From JABMRF01 sp964434235 (lineage in GTDB: Bacteria > Patescibacteriota > Patescibacteriia > UBA11705 > JABHMO01): DNA of 17,756 bases. Positions within the stretch are counted from its first letter, which is position 1. Each line of letters opens with the position of its first letter. The stretch lies in assembly GCA_964434235.1 (NCBI GenBank), contig CAYSUN010000025.1, forward strand, positions 1 through 17,756, given 5' to 3'. The position numbers and the translations under genes are program-made. Shown here piece by piece: positions 1 through 6,623 of this stretch. The notes beneath the pieces were generated by a model. It did not search any database, was not told the origin of the DNA, and saw nothing but the letters and a program-made list of their open reading frames with translations.

Positions 1-65
1 CTTTATTCCAACTACTTTATTTGTTGATTTACTGTCCAAAGTTGTTGGATAGCCTGTTTATGTAA

Positions 66-253
66 AATTAGGTGAATTAGTTTAATTGTTATTAAGTACG
101 CTAAGTCCTCTAATTACTCTAATTGTTCTAATTAATTTCTAATAACTAATTTCAAAATAAGAAAATTTAAGCATTGGGATTTTGCAGTTTGTTTTTTAGA
201 ATAATTAGTATAATTAGGTGAATTAGGTTAATTAAAAATAATTAGTATAATTA
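66..253. repeat. AT-rich direct quasi-repeats upstream of RuBisCO
   Basis: The 259 bases before the RuBisCO gene hold no credible ORF but contain layered short repeats. A 22-nt element reading aattaggtgaattag plus N-ttaatt occurs at 66-87 and again at 212-233 with one mismatch. A 17-nt element (aataattagtataatta) is exact at 200-216 and 237-253. Between them, 108-153 is a run of 'ctaatt' units spaced about 7-11 nt apart. Each copy of the 17-nt element carries TATAAT (209-214 and 246-251), so the repeats may supply -10 boxes. No -35 fits at the normal distance, and no Shine-Dalgarno sequence precedes the start codon. Whether the repeats are functional or just slippage products is unknown. Confidence 0.75.
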
Positions 254-259
254 AAATTT

Positions 260-1543
260 ATGTCTCACGTAGGATTTATCAACTTGGCTTATAAGCCAAA
301 GTTCGACAAAGAATTGATTGCCACTTTTTACATGGAACCAAATTGCGCATTTAACGAAGCTGCTGAAGCAGTAGCTGGTGAAAGTTCAATTGGATCTTGG
401 ACTGATCTTTCAACTCTTAAACAAGCAGTTGCTAATAAATTAAAAGCAACAGTTTTTTATTTGAATCAAAAGCAAAACATCATAAAGATTGCTTATCCAA
501 TAGATTTATTCGAACTTGGCAGTATTCCGCAATTTATGTCCAGCATTGGAGGAAATATTTATTCAATGAAAGCTGTAAAAAATTTACGATTGCTTGATGT
601 TGAGTTTCCTACGAAATATATTAAAAGTTTCCAAGGTCCGGCTTTTGGTATTGATGGTATTCGTAAGATATTAAAAAATAAAGATCGAATTATCCTTGGT
701 AGTATTATTAAACCTAAAGTTGGGTTAACTGCTGCTGAGCATGCCAAAGTTGCTTATACAGTTTGGCGCAATGGAATTGATTTAGTCAAAGATGATGAAA
801 ATTTAACGGACATGACTTTTAATCACTTTGATGAAAGAGTAAAAAGAACTTTGGCCATGCGTGATAAAGTAGAAAAAGAAACTGGTCAAATTAAAATTTA
901 TGCTTGTAATGTTACCGCTACTCCAGATGAAATGCTTCGCCGAGCTAAGCTAGTTAAAAAATTTGGCGGACGTTGCGTTATGGTGGATATTGTTTCAGTT
1001 GGTTTAGATAATGTGCAATATTTAAGAAAACAAAATTTAGGTTTGATTATTCATGGGCATCGCGCTGGACATTCAATGTTTACGCGTAATCCAAGGCACG
1101 GAATGACTATGTTGATGGTTTCTAAATTAGCCAGATTAGCTGGGATTGATCAGTTGCATACAGGCACAGTTGTTGGTAAAATGGAAGGTAGTGCTAATGA
1201 AGTTTTAACTGTCAATGAACTACTTCGAGAGGATTGGCATGAATTTAATTCACTGAAAGAAGATTGGTCCACAATTAAACCAGTGATGCCAATTGCTTCA
1301 GGTGGAATGCATCCTGCGCTTTTACCAAAGTTAGTAGAAATTCTTGGTACTGACTTAATCGCAAATTTTGGTGGCGGGGTTCATGGTCACAAAGATGGAA
1401 CTGCTTCAGGTTCAAAAGCTTGCCGTCAAGCTGCAGAAGCGATTGCTCGGGGGATAAAATTGGAAGATTATGCCAGAACTAATTCAGAACTAAAAACTGC
1501 TTTAGAACAATGGGGTGGCGTAAAATATAAATATCAAAGATAA
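260..1543 (+). CDS. rbcL: Ribulose-bisphosphate carboxylase large chain, form II/III type
   Basis: RuBisCO combines ribulose-1,5-bisphosphate with CO2 to give two 3-phosphoglycerates. In CPR bacteria this form is thought to work in the AMP (nucleoside) pathway rather than the Calvin cycle. The 427-aa protein is full length for the archaeal/CPR type. Active-site landmarks are intact: GSIIKPKVGL at 147-156 (K151, K153), the carbamylation motif DLVKDDEN at 174-181 (K177 with D179 and E180), HGHRAGH at 265-271, loop 6 VVGKMEG at 304-310 (K307), SGGMH at 347-351 and FGGGVHGHKDG at 370-380. The N-terminus and the C-terminal FGGG..GH.DG..SG.K..RQA block mix form II and form III features, hence the II/III call; a tree would be needed to fix the form. 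ATG at 260 gives the natural N-terminus (MSHVGFINLAYKP). There is no Shine-Dalgarno sequence; AT-rich repeats lie immediately upstream. AMP phosphorylase follows 111 bases later on the same strand. Confidence 0.96.
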   Translation: MSHVGFINLAYKPKFDKELIATFYMEPNCAFNEAAEAVAGESSIGSWTDLSTLKQAVANKLKATVFYLNQKQNIIKIAYPIDLFELGSIPQFMSSIGGNIYSMKAVKNLRLLDVEFPTKYIKSFQGPAFGIDGIRKILKNKDRIILGSIIKPKVGLTAAEHAKVAYTVWRNGIDLVKDDENLTDMTFNHFDERVKRTLAMRDKVEKETGQIKIYACNVTATPDEMLRRAKLVKKFGGRCVMVDIVSVGLDNVQYLRKQNLGLIIHGHRAGHSMFTRNPRHGMTMLMVSKLARLAGIDQLHTGTVVGKMEGSANEVLTVNELLREDWHEFNSLKEDWSTIKPVMPIASGGMHPALLPKLVEILGTDLIANFGGGVHGHKDGTASGSKACRQAAEAIARGIKLEDYARTNSELKTALEQWGGVKYKYQR

Positions 1544-1561
1544 TGGATTTTTAAATAATTA

Positions 1562-1650
1562 CAAATTTATAAATATAAGTTACAAGTTTCAAATAATAAG
1601 TTTCAAGATTGTTCTTGATTTCTTGTTTTCTTGATTTCTTGTTTCTTTGA
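1562..1650. repeat. Low-complexity quasi-repeats upstream of AMP phosphorylase
   Basis: The gap between RuBisCO and AMP phosphorylase is filled by short near-tandem units. 'aagtttcaa' occurs around 1583 and again around 1600, followed by a 'ttcttgatttcttgttt' unit repeated nearly exactly at about 1614-1645. No promoter or Shine-Dalgarno sequence is visible. Read on the minus strand the second block is an 'acaagaaa' array, resembling the one at about 10896-10938 upstream of dnaG. Confidence 0.6.
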
Positions 1651-1654
1651 TACT

Positions 1655-3148
1655 ATGCCTTATTTAAAAACAAAAAATTTAGACATTGAAACTGGCAGTG
1701 GACTTATTGTCCTAATGAATGAAACCGAAGCGGAAAATTTTGGAATTCATCCTGGTGATAAAGTTTCTTTGATTTGGTCACCAAAAATGAGAATCACAGC
1801 TTCTGTTGATGTAACAGACAAATTTGTAAAACCTAGCGAGGTTGGACTATTTGAAGATATTTGGCAAAAAAGGGGAGTAAAAGATAATGAAATCGCTAAA
1901 TTGGTGGTAGAATCAAGACCAATGTCAATTGAAACTATTCGCAAAAAAATGAAAGGTAAACCTGTTAATTACGAAGAAACTTATGCTTTAATCAAAGACA
2001 TAGCAGATGGAAAATTAAGCGAAATAATGACAACTTATTATGCTGCTACCAGTTTTATTAAACCATATACTACTCAGGAGCTATATTATGTAGCCAAAGC
2101 TATGGCAGAAACTGGCGAACAGTTTAATTTAAAACAGAAAGTGGTAGATAAACATTCAGTCGGCGGTTTAGCTGGTAATCGGACGACTCCAATTATTGTG
2201 GCTATAATTGCTTCACTTGGTATTACAATTCCTAAAACTTCTTCGAGAGCTATAACTTCACCAGCCGGCACTGCCGATACAATGGAAGTTTTATGCAATG
2301 TTAGTTTTACCATGGAAGAAATAAAAAAGATCATTAAAAAAACAAATGCTTGTTTAGTTTGGGGTGGCGGTTTACGCATGGCGCCTGCTGATGATAAGAT
2401 TATTAAAGTTTCTAGACCGTTGGCACTTGAAGCATACGATAAAATGATTGTTAGTATTATGGCTAAAAAAGTTGCAACAGGCGTTGATTATTTAGTTTTA
2501 GATATACCAGTTGGGCTATCATGTAAGGTCCCAGATATGAAACATGCCAATGAAATTGAAAGAAAATTTAAAGCTTTAGCTAAGAAATTTAACATGAAAG
2601 TAGCTGTCGTAAAGACACCAGCGCATCAACCAGTTGGTTATGGCATTGGCCCTGCCTTAGAAGCAAGAGATATTTTAAGAATTTTTCAAAAGCATAAATT
2701 CAGACCATTGGATCTTGAAAATAAATCATGCAAGTTGGCTGGTATTTTACTTGAAATGAAAAAATATTGTAAGAAAGGACAAGGTTTTGGAATTGCCAAA
2801 GAACAAATTAAAAATGGACAAGCTTGGAAAAAATTTAATCAAATTATCGTTGCTCAAGGTGGTAAAAATAATTTAGATTCTGAAGAAGTTATGCATGAAG
2901 TTTTGCGTCATGAGTTTCATGCTCACAAAGATGGCAAAATATCTTTTGTTGACAATAAGGCTATAAATGAAGTTTGCATGAACCTTGGTGCACCTATTGA
3001 TAAATATGCAGGAATTCATACACATGTTAGATATGGTGAGAAAGTTAAAAAAGGTCAAAAGCTTTATACTATGTATGCCAGTAATGAAGAAAGACTTAAA
3101 CTGGGAATCCTAGAATCAAAAAACAGCATTATTTATGTGATTAAGTAA
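1655..3148 (+). CDS. deoA: AMP phosphorylase (thymidine phosphorylase family, nucleoside pathway)
   Basis: This enzyme phosphorolyses AMP (and often CMP/UMP) to the free base plus ribose-1,5-bisphosphate, the first step that feeds RuBisCO. At 497 aa it is longer than ordinary thymidine/pyrimidine phosphorylases (about 430-440 aa). The extra N-terminal domain of roughly 85 residues (1-85) is characteristic of archaeal and CPR AMP phosphorylases. The catalytic core shows KHSVGGLAGNRTTP at 166-179, the family signature SSRAITSPAGTADTME at 196-211, VWGGGLRMAPADD at 235-247, SIMAKKVATG at 267-276 and GYGIGPALEARD at 328-339. The C-terminal AGIHTHVRYGEKVKKGQ at 452-468 is the usual phosphorylase tail domain. 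I chose ATG 1655; an in-frame TTG at 1631 would add eight residues unlike the family (ISCFFDT) from inside a repeat tract. No Shine-Dalgarno sequence. It is probably cotranscribed with RuBisCO, as no terminator lies between. The ribose-1,5-bisphosphate isomerase of the pathway is not in this window. Confidence 0.93.
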   Translation: MPYLKTKNLDIETGSGLIVLMNETEAENFGIHPGDKVSLIWSPKMRITASVDVTDKFVKPSEVGLFEDIWQKRGVKDNEIAKLVVESRPMSIETIRKKMKGKPVNYEETYALIKDIADGKLSEIMTTYYAATSFIKPYTTQELYYVAKAMAETGEQFNLKQKVVDKHSVGGLAGNRTTPIIVAIIASLGITIPKTSSRAITSPAGTADTMEVLCNVSFTMEEIKKIIKKTNACLVWGGGLRMAPADDKIIKVSRPLALEAYDKMIVSIMAKKVATGVDYLVLDIPVGLSCKVPDMKHANEIERKFKALAKKFNMKVAVVKTPAHQPVGYGIGPALEARDILRIFQKHKFRPLDLENKSCKLAGILLEMKKYCKKGQGFGIAKEQIKNGQAWKKFNQIIVAQGGKNNLDSEEVMHEVLRHEFHAHKDGKISFVDNKAINEVCMNLGAPIDKYAGIHTHVRYGEKVKKGQKLYTMYASNEERLKLGILESKNSIIYVIK

Positions 3149-3210
3149 TTTGACTGAGGTGTTAAAATTTGTTAATCTTTACTAATAAATTAATAATAAA
3201 AAATATTTCT

Positions 3211-3924
3211 ATGGAAGAAAACAATCCAAAGCAAAAAGTGAATTCAAAAACAAATTTTTTACTCGGTTTCTTTGCCGGGATGGCCATTTTGTCAGTAGTT
3301 GCTTTTTTTATCTTGTTAGTCGTAGTTTTTAGTAATAGACAAGAAGTTGATTTAGCTGCTAAAGCTGCAGAAGTTAATGATCAACCACAAGAGGAAATGC
3401 AATTAAATCCAGTTGAACCGATTAAAGATGGAGAATACGTTTACGGAAATAAAAATGCTAATATTCAAATTATTGAATATACAGATTTTGAATGTCCATT
3501 TTGTAGTAGACACTATGAAACAATGAAACAAATTGAAGAAGAATATAAAGATGATGTTGCTATTGTTGTAAGACATTTTCCATTATCCTTCCATCCTGAA
3601 GCACAAAAAGCTGCTGAAGCTGTAGAATGTGCTGGTGAACAAGGTAAATTTTGGGAAATGTATACTGTTGCGTTTGAAGCCAATTTAGCTGGAAATATGG
3701 GAGTTGACACTTGGAAAGCGGGTGCAAAAAAGATGGGATTGAATACTTCAAAGTTTAATAGTTGTTTGGATGATGGAAAGTATGCTCAAAAAGTTGCTGA
3801 TGATCAGGCTAGTGGAGCTGATGCTGGTGTAACAGGAACCCCTGCAACATTTATTAACGGAGAATTAATCAGTGGGGCTTTACCTGTTGAGAATTTTGAA
3901 CAAATTATTGATTCACTTCTATAA
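3211..3924 (+). CDS. Membrane-anchored DsbA-family thiol:disulfide oxidoreductase
   Basis: A 237-aa protein with a short lysine-rich cytoplasmic start, one strongly hydrophobic helix at about 16-40, a linker (41-70), and an extracytoplasmic thioredoxin fold. The redox motif is FECPFC (C95, C98) and the cis-proline loop is VTGTP (P211), both classic for the DsbA/DSBA-like Thioredoxin_4 group. Two more cysteines (C140, C185) may form a second disulfide. Its likely role is introducing or shuffling disulfides in exported proteins; no VKOR or DsbB partner lies in the window. ATG 3211 was preferred to an in-frame TTG at 3169, which adds an AT-rich stretch (LIFTNKLIIKNIS) with no ribosome binding site. 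It lies 62 nt after AMP phosphorylase without an intervening terminator, so it may be in the same transcript, which ends at the terminator just after it. There is no obvious metabolic link to RuBisCO. Confidence 0.9.
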   Translation: MEENNPKQKVNSKTNFLLGFFAGMAILSVVAFFILLVVVFSNRQEVDLAAKAAEVNDQPQEEMQLNPVEPIKDGEYVYGNKNANIQIIEYTDFECPFCSRHYETMKQIEEEYKDDVAIVVRHFPLSFHPEAQKAAEAVECAGEQGKFWEMYTVAFEANLAGNMGVDTWKAGAKKMGLNTSKFNSCLDDGKYAQKVADDQASGADAGVTGTPATFINGELISGALPVENFEQIIDSLL

Positions 3925-3931
3925 AGTAAGC

Positions 3932-3968
3932 AAAAAAAGACCGCTCCGATTTTATCGGGCGGTTTTTT
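3932..3968. terminator. Bidirectional rho-independent terminator
   Basis: The hairpin spans 3940-3963: accgc-(bulged t)-ccga pairs with tcgg-gcggt around a ttttta-type loop, nine pairs with one bulge. It is followed by TTTTTT (3963-3968) on the plus strand and preceded by a run of A (3932-3938) that serves as the T tract on the minus strand. It sits between the convergent DsbA-like gene and the 98-aa orphan, so it can end both transcripts. Confidence 0.9.
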
Positions 3969-3973
3969 GTGTC

Positions 3974-4270
3974 TTATGAAAGAATCCACTTAATCATCGT
4001 TTCAATGGCAGACATCAGTTTAGCACTTTGTCCATAGCGATGATTGATAATGAGAATTTCTTTCTGGTCAAAATGCAACCACCAATCATTAGCTCGGTCC
4101 AGTTGCCATTTTTTACTTTCTGGGATCCAAATGGGCATTTCATTGTTATCGTCAACTAGTTGGGAAATTCTTTTTGCTAAATAAGCAACATCTGCTTCAC
4201 TTTTCAAGGAGTTTCTTTCTGTGGGACTAAGAATAATCTCAATACGTTTTTGAAGATTTTCAGTTTCCAT
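3974..4270 (-). CDS. Hypothetical protein, 98 aa
   Basis: A small soluble orphan I do not recognise. The first half is charged and helical (METENLQKRIEIILSPTER, then AKRISQLVDD). The middle is tryptophan-rich, with WIPESKKW and RANDWWLHFD, followed by a hydrophobic strand-like ILIINHRYGQ and a C-terminal helix. No cysteines, membrane helix or signal peptide. The gene is supported by a perfect promoter (4306-4334), a Shine-Dalgarno GGAG five bases before the ATG, and a terminator beyond its stop. Because it has its own promoter it is probably monocistronic, although pgsA lies 72 bases upstream on the same strand. The function is unknown. Confidence 0.8.
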   Translation of the reverse strand: METENLQKRIEIILSPTERNSLKSEADVAYLAKRISQLVDDNNEMPIWIPESKKWQLDRANDWWLHFDQKEILIINHRYGQSAKLMSAIETMIKWILS

Positions 4271-4305
4271 TTTTTCTCCAGTTTAGTTGGCCTCGTTGAA
4301 GTAGT

Positions 4306-4334
4306 ATTATAGGTGAGAATGATTTATTTGTCAA
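4306..4334 (-). promoter_or_regulatory. Consensus sigma-70 promoter for the 98-aa orphan
   Basis: On the minus strand TTGACA (4334-4329), a 17-nt spacer, and TATAAT (4311-4306): both hexamers match consensus exactly. Predicted transcription start is near 4299, giving a leader of about 30 nt with a GGAG ribosome binding site. Confidence 0.9.
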
Positions 4335-4341
4335 TGGTTGG

Positions 4342-4962
4342 TTAATACGCTTTTTGGCGAAATCTGCGGTTGTAAATTTCGCTTAACTTAGCAATGGTCT
4401 TGGGAGATATTTGGTTGATCAAACTGAGCATGGCAAAGGGCAAACTAGTTAGAAGTACAATATTACTAATTATTAGAAAAACAGTATAAACTTCACCAAA
4501 TATTAGTAATGCTAAAAGTTGAATTGCAAAGCTTGATTTTTCTATGTTCGTTTTGTATTTACCAGGTTTGATGGCCATTAAAGACGATTCTAAATCCATT
4601 GATTTTGATTCTTTAACCTTAAATATTCTAATGCCAGTCAAAGCTACAGCAATCGATATAACCGTGATGGAAACTATTGGTAATAATGAGTTCCAGAAAT
4701 AAACAATAAAAGAAATTGTAAATATCTTATCAGCTAAAGGATCAAGAAATGCGCCAACTCTGCTTTGGGCATTAAATTTTCTAGCCAGCCAGCCGTCTAG
4801 GCCATCAATAATCCAAGACAATGTATATAAAACTATAGCAATGAAAAAATATTTTAGATAGCAAAATTTAATAATAAAAGGTATTAAAGCAACTCCTAGA
4901 ATTGTCACAAGACAGGGGATCAAACCTTTTCTAAAATCAGCTATGAATTGTGTCCATGTCAT
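4342..4962 (-). CDS. pgsA: CDP-alcohol phosphatidyltransferase, PgsA-like
   Basis: An integral membrane enzyme of the CDP-alcohol phosphatidyltransferase family. The PgsA members transfer phosphatidyl from CDP-diacylglycerol to glycerol-3-phosphate, the committed step to phosphatidylglycerol. The 206-aa protein carries the complete family signature D-G-x2-A-R-x8-G-x3-D-x3-D at 56-78: D56 G57, A60 R61, G70, D74 and D78, with the additional upstream D53 G54. Several hydrophobic helices are visible (about 20-50, 80-112, 145-185), and KPGKYKT at 132-138 resembles the conserved GKxKT loop of PgsA. ATG 4962 is fixed by AAGGAG seven bases upstream. It has its own TTGACA-type promoter and sits 72 nt before the 98-aa orphan. 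The exact alcohol acceptor cannot be proved from sequence; phosphatidylglycerophosphate synthase is the most likely identity. Confidence 0.9.
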   Translation of the reverse strand: MTWTQFIADFRKGLIPCLVTILGVALIPFIIKFCYLKYFFIAIVLYTLSWIIDGLDGWLARKFNAQSRVGAFLDPLADKIFTISFIVYFWNSLLPIVSITVISIAVALTGIRIFKVKESKSMDLESSLMAIKPGKYKTNIEKSSFAIQLLALLIFGEVYTVFLIISNIVLLTSLPFAMLSLINQISPKTIAKLSEIYNRRFRQKAY

Positions 4963-5004
4963 GTCTGAGCTCCTTATTGTGTAATGAACAAAAGTTACTA
5001 ATCT

Positions 5005-5032
5005 ATTCTACCTTAAGTATTATTTATGTCAA
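5005..5032 (-). promoter_or_regulatory. Sigma-70 promoter for pgsA
   Basis: Minus strand TTGACA (5032-5027), 16-nt spacer, TAGAAT (5010-5005). It lies about 45 nt before the pgsA start and is back-to-back with the tRNA-Ser promoter. Confidence 0.8.
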
Positions 5033-5034
5033 TA

Positions 5035-5063
5035 TTGAAATTTATTATTTTTTTTGTTAGAAT
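5035..5063 (+). promoter_or_regulatory. Promoter for tRNA-Ser
   Basis: TTGAAA (5035-5040), 17-nt spacer, TAGAAT (5058-5063), with TGT directly before the -10 box (extended -10). It ends 23 nt before the mature tRNA 5' end. Confidence 0.75.
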
Positions 5064-5086
5064 ACAAATATCGTTTAGATAAATTT

Positions 5087-5174
5087 GGAGGGTTCGCCTA
5101 GTGGTCTATGGCGCACGCTTGGAAAGCGTGTTGAGCGCAAGTTCTCGAGGGTTCAAATCCCTCACCCTCCGCCA
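5087..5174 (+). tRNA. tRNA-Ser (anticodon GGA)
   Basis: An 88-nt class II tRNA. Acceptor strands GGAGGGT (5087-5093) and ACCCTCC (5164-5170) pair fully, followed by discriminator G and an encoded CCA. The anticodon stem CACGC/GCGTG closes the loop TTGGAAA, with anticodon GGA reading serine UCC/UCU codons. A long variable arm (around ttgagcgcaagttctc) is as expected for serine, and the T arm GAGGG-TTCAAAT-CCCTC is intact. Confidence 0.96.
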
Positions 5175-5175
5175 C

Positions 5176-5196
5176 GTCCCTTTTGGGACTTTTTTT
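5176..5196 (+). terminator. Rho-independent terminator of tRNA-Ser
   Basis: The hairpin GTCCC-TTTT-GGGAC (5176-5189) is followed by seven T (5190-5196), two bases after the CCA end. Confidence 0.9.
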
Positions 5197-5252
5197 GAAA
5201 TTTATAGTAGTTTTAACTTGAATTTGATAAAATATATATTGAAAACAATTAT

Positions 5253-5287
5253 AAAAAATGCGCTAAATCTGAGTTTAGATTTAGCGC
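5253..5287 (-). terminator. Rho-independent terminator of the 77-aa orphan
   Basis: An 11-bp perfect stem, GCGCTAAATCT (5260-5270) with AGATTTAGCGC (5277-5287), and a 6-nt loop. On the minus strand it is followed by a run of six T (complement of 5258-5253). It lies 31 nt beyond the stop of the minus-strand 77-aa gene. Confidence 0.88.
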
Positions 5288-5318
5288 GGGTTTGGACTGG
5301 TCATGAGGGGACCTCCGA

Positions 5319-5552
5319 TTAAGCAACATTGAAAATCCTTGTTTGTCGAATCATTGATACTGCTTGTTTTCTGCCACCAAATTTTTTTGACATGTAAGCA
5401 ATCAAGACTGCAGATGCAACTTTTTTTCCGTGTTTTTCGCAAATTTTGTCAAAAGCCTCAATCCCAAGCTGTTCATAAAGATCAAACAGGGTTAATAAGG
5501 TTGTTAATTCTTTTTCATTCAATTTCTTTTCTGCCTTTTGTTTGTTTGGCAT
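5319..5552 (-). CDS. Hypothetical protein, 77 aa
   Basis: A small basic, mostly helical orphan. A lysine-rich start (MPNKQKAEKKLNEKE) is followed by a leucine-rich helix (LTTLLTLFDLYEQLGIEAFD), then KICEKHGKKVASAVLIAYMSKKFGG and a basic tail ending RQTRIFNVA. No membrane span or recognised domain; it could be a small nucleic-acid or protein-binding helical bundle, but that is only inference. The start is fixed by AGGAG six bases upstream of the ATG. The gene is a complete monocistron with its own TTGACA promoter and a strong terminator. Confidence 0.8.
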   Translation of the reverse strand: MPNKQKAEKKLNEKELTTLLTLFDLYEQLGIEAFDKICEKHGKKVASAVLIAYMSKKFGGRKQAVSMIRQTRIFNVA

Positions 5553-5599
5553 TCAAATCTCCTAAAAATGTTTGGCGATTGTTAACCTCCCTTGTTGCT

Positions 5600-5608
5600 T
5601 GTTATACT
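5600..5608 (+). promoter_or_regulatory. Possible extended -10 promoter for the Nudix fusion gene
   Basis: TGT-TATACT (TGn at 5600-5602, -10 at 5603-5608), with a weak TTGTTA (5579-5584) 18 nt upstream. It would give a leader of roughly 48 nt before ATG 5663. Moderate support only. Confidence 0.45.
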
Positions 5609-5629
5609 CTTTCAATTTAATTATTCCAT

Positions 5630-5658
5630 ATATTACCGAAAATTTCAAATATTGTCAA
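5630..5658 (-). promoter_or_regulatory. Promoter for the 77-aa orphan
   Basis: Minus strand TTGACA (5658-5653), 17-nt spacer, TAATAT (5635-5630). The -10 box is weaker, but the same TTGACA-N17-TAATAT arrangement recurs before the radical SAM gene. It overlaps the region just upstream of the divergent Nudix gene's start. Confidence 0.65.
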
Positions 5659-5662
5659 GGTT

Positions 5663-6541
5663 ATGTTAATAAAAACAAAATTATATTTTATTCCAAGATT
5701 ATTAGGTATTTTGCTATCCTTATTTTTAATAATTTTTGCTTTTTCTAATTTATCGCTTGATGAAGGTTGGTGGAAATTAATAAGCGGTTTTGTGGTGCGT
5801 TTAGCACCAAGTATCATAACTTTAGGACTTTTGTTTTTAGCTCATTTTTTCGCTATCTTTGGTGGATTTATGTATGTTATGATTGGTATTTCCTACATTT
5901 ATCAAGTTGGTTTGGATCGTCCATTATCTTGGTATTTGGTTATTCCGATTCCATTTTTTATTATTGGAACACTTTTTATTGTTGAAAGATTTATGCAGGC
6001 AAGCGTTGAGTTTGTTGATGTTGTACATAAAGATGGAACTTTAGCTGGACAAATGCGGACAAAGAAAACTGTACATTCGCAAGGTCTTTGGCATAGAACT
6101 GTTTATGTTTGGATATATAATTCAGCTGGAAATATTTTATTACAAAAAAGATCAGAACTTGATGAAAGACATGCAGGTGCTTGGGATGTATCCGTGGCTG
6201 GACATGTAAAATCTGGTGAAACTTATGAACAGGCAGCTGTTCGGGAAATTAAAGAAGAAATTGGTTTGAAAATTAAAATTAAGCAACTTCAACCAACTAA
6301 AAGTTTTTCAAGAGTTAAGGAACGACCAAAAGATAAATATTTTAATAAAGAATTAGTTCAAGAATATATTTTAAAATGTGACCATGTAGATTTTAAAATT
6401 AGAAAAAGAGAAGTCCAAAAAGTTGAATTTGTTTCATCTGCACAACTTGAAGAAATGCTAAGGGATAAAAATAAAATTTTTGTTCAGCATGGAGAAAATT
6501 ATTATCAAACTGTGCTTGAATTAATAAAAAACAATAAATAA
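5663..6541 (+). CDS. Membrane-anchored Nudix hydrolase (N-terminal multi-helix domain fused to Nudix)
   Basis: A 292-aa two-part protein. Residues 1-112 form about four hydrophobic helices (9-28, 44-63, 64-83, 90-108). They resemble the DUF7670-type membrane domain I associate with CPR bacteria. Residues about 115-290 are a Nudix domain: HRTVYVWIYNSAGNILLQKRS at 144-164 is split here by no gap and leads into WDVSVAGHV at 174-182. The complete Nudix box is G180, E186, R194-E195, E198-E199, G201 (GX5EX7REUXEEXGU), so divalent-metal-dependent hydrolysis of a nucleoside diphosphate-linked substrate is expected. The W-H-R...WD-S-AGH pattern is closest to the IPP-isomerase-like/YfcD branch. The substrate is unknown; anchoring at the membrane suggests a lipid- or envelope-linked nucleotide compound, which is inference. 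No Shine-Dalgarno sequence beyond a weak aagg close to ATG 5663. A terminator follows. Confidence 0.88.
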   Translation: MLIKTKLYFIPRLLGILLSLFLIIFAFSNLSLDEGWWKLISGFVVRLAPSIITLGLLFLAHFFAIFGGFMYVMIGISYIYQVGLDRPLSWYLVIPIPFFIIGTLFIVERFMQASVEFVDVVHKDGTLAGQMRTKKTVHSQGLWHRTVYVWIYNSAGNILLQKRSELDERHAGAWDVSVAGHVKSGETYEQAAVREIKEEIGLKIKIKQLQPTKSFSRVKERPKDKYFNKELVQEYILKCDHVDFKIRKREVQKVEFVSSAQLEEMLRDKNKIFVQHGENYYQTVLELIKNNK

Positions 6542-6553
6542 TTTAAAATAATA

Positions 6554-6590
6554 AAGACCAATTCAGTTTTGAATAGGTCTTTTGTTTTCC
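6554..6590 (+). terminator. Rho-independent terminator after the Nudix gene
   Basis: AAGACC (6554-6559) pairs with GGTCTT (6576-6581), and ATTCA (6561-6565) with TGAAT (6570-6574), separated by one A-A mismatch, with loop GTTT. T-rich tail tttgtttt follows. It may also serve the convergent minus-strand operon. Confidence 0.8.
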
Positions 6591-6623
6591 TAGTTAAATT
6601 TCATTTGTGAATTTATTTCATGT

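Noticed and set aside
1631..1654. TTG start extending AMP phosphorylase by eight residues
   Set aside because: It lies within a repeat tract, has no ribosome binding site, and adds residues unlike the family; ATG 1655 gives the expected N-terminus.
3169..3210. TTG start extending the DsbA-like protein by 14 residues
   Set aside because: Adds an AT-rich intergenic translation before a natural M-E-E-N start; no ribosome binding site.
5101..5322. 73-codon plus-strand ORF
   Set aside because: It overlaps tRNA-Ser and its terminator and has no coding character.
5560..5590. GGGAGG followed by a very short frame upstream of the 77-aa orphan, as a leader peptide
   Set aside because: It has no ATG/GTG/TTG at proper spacing, and the gene has its own AGGAG site.
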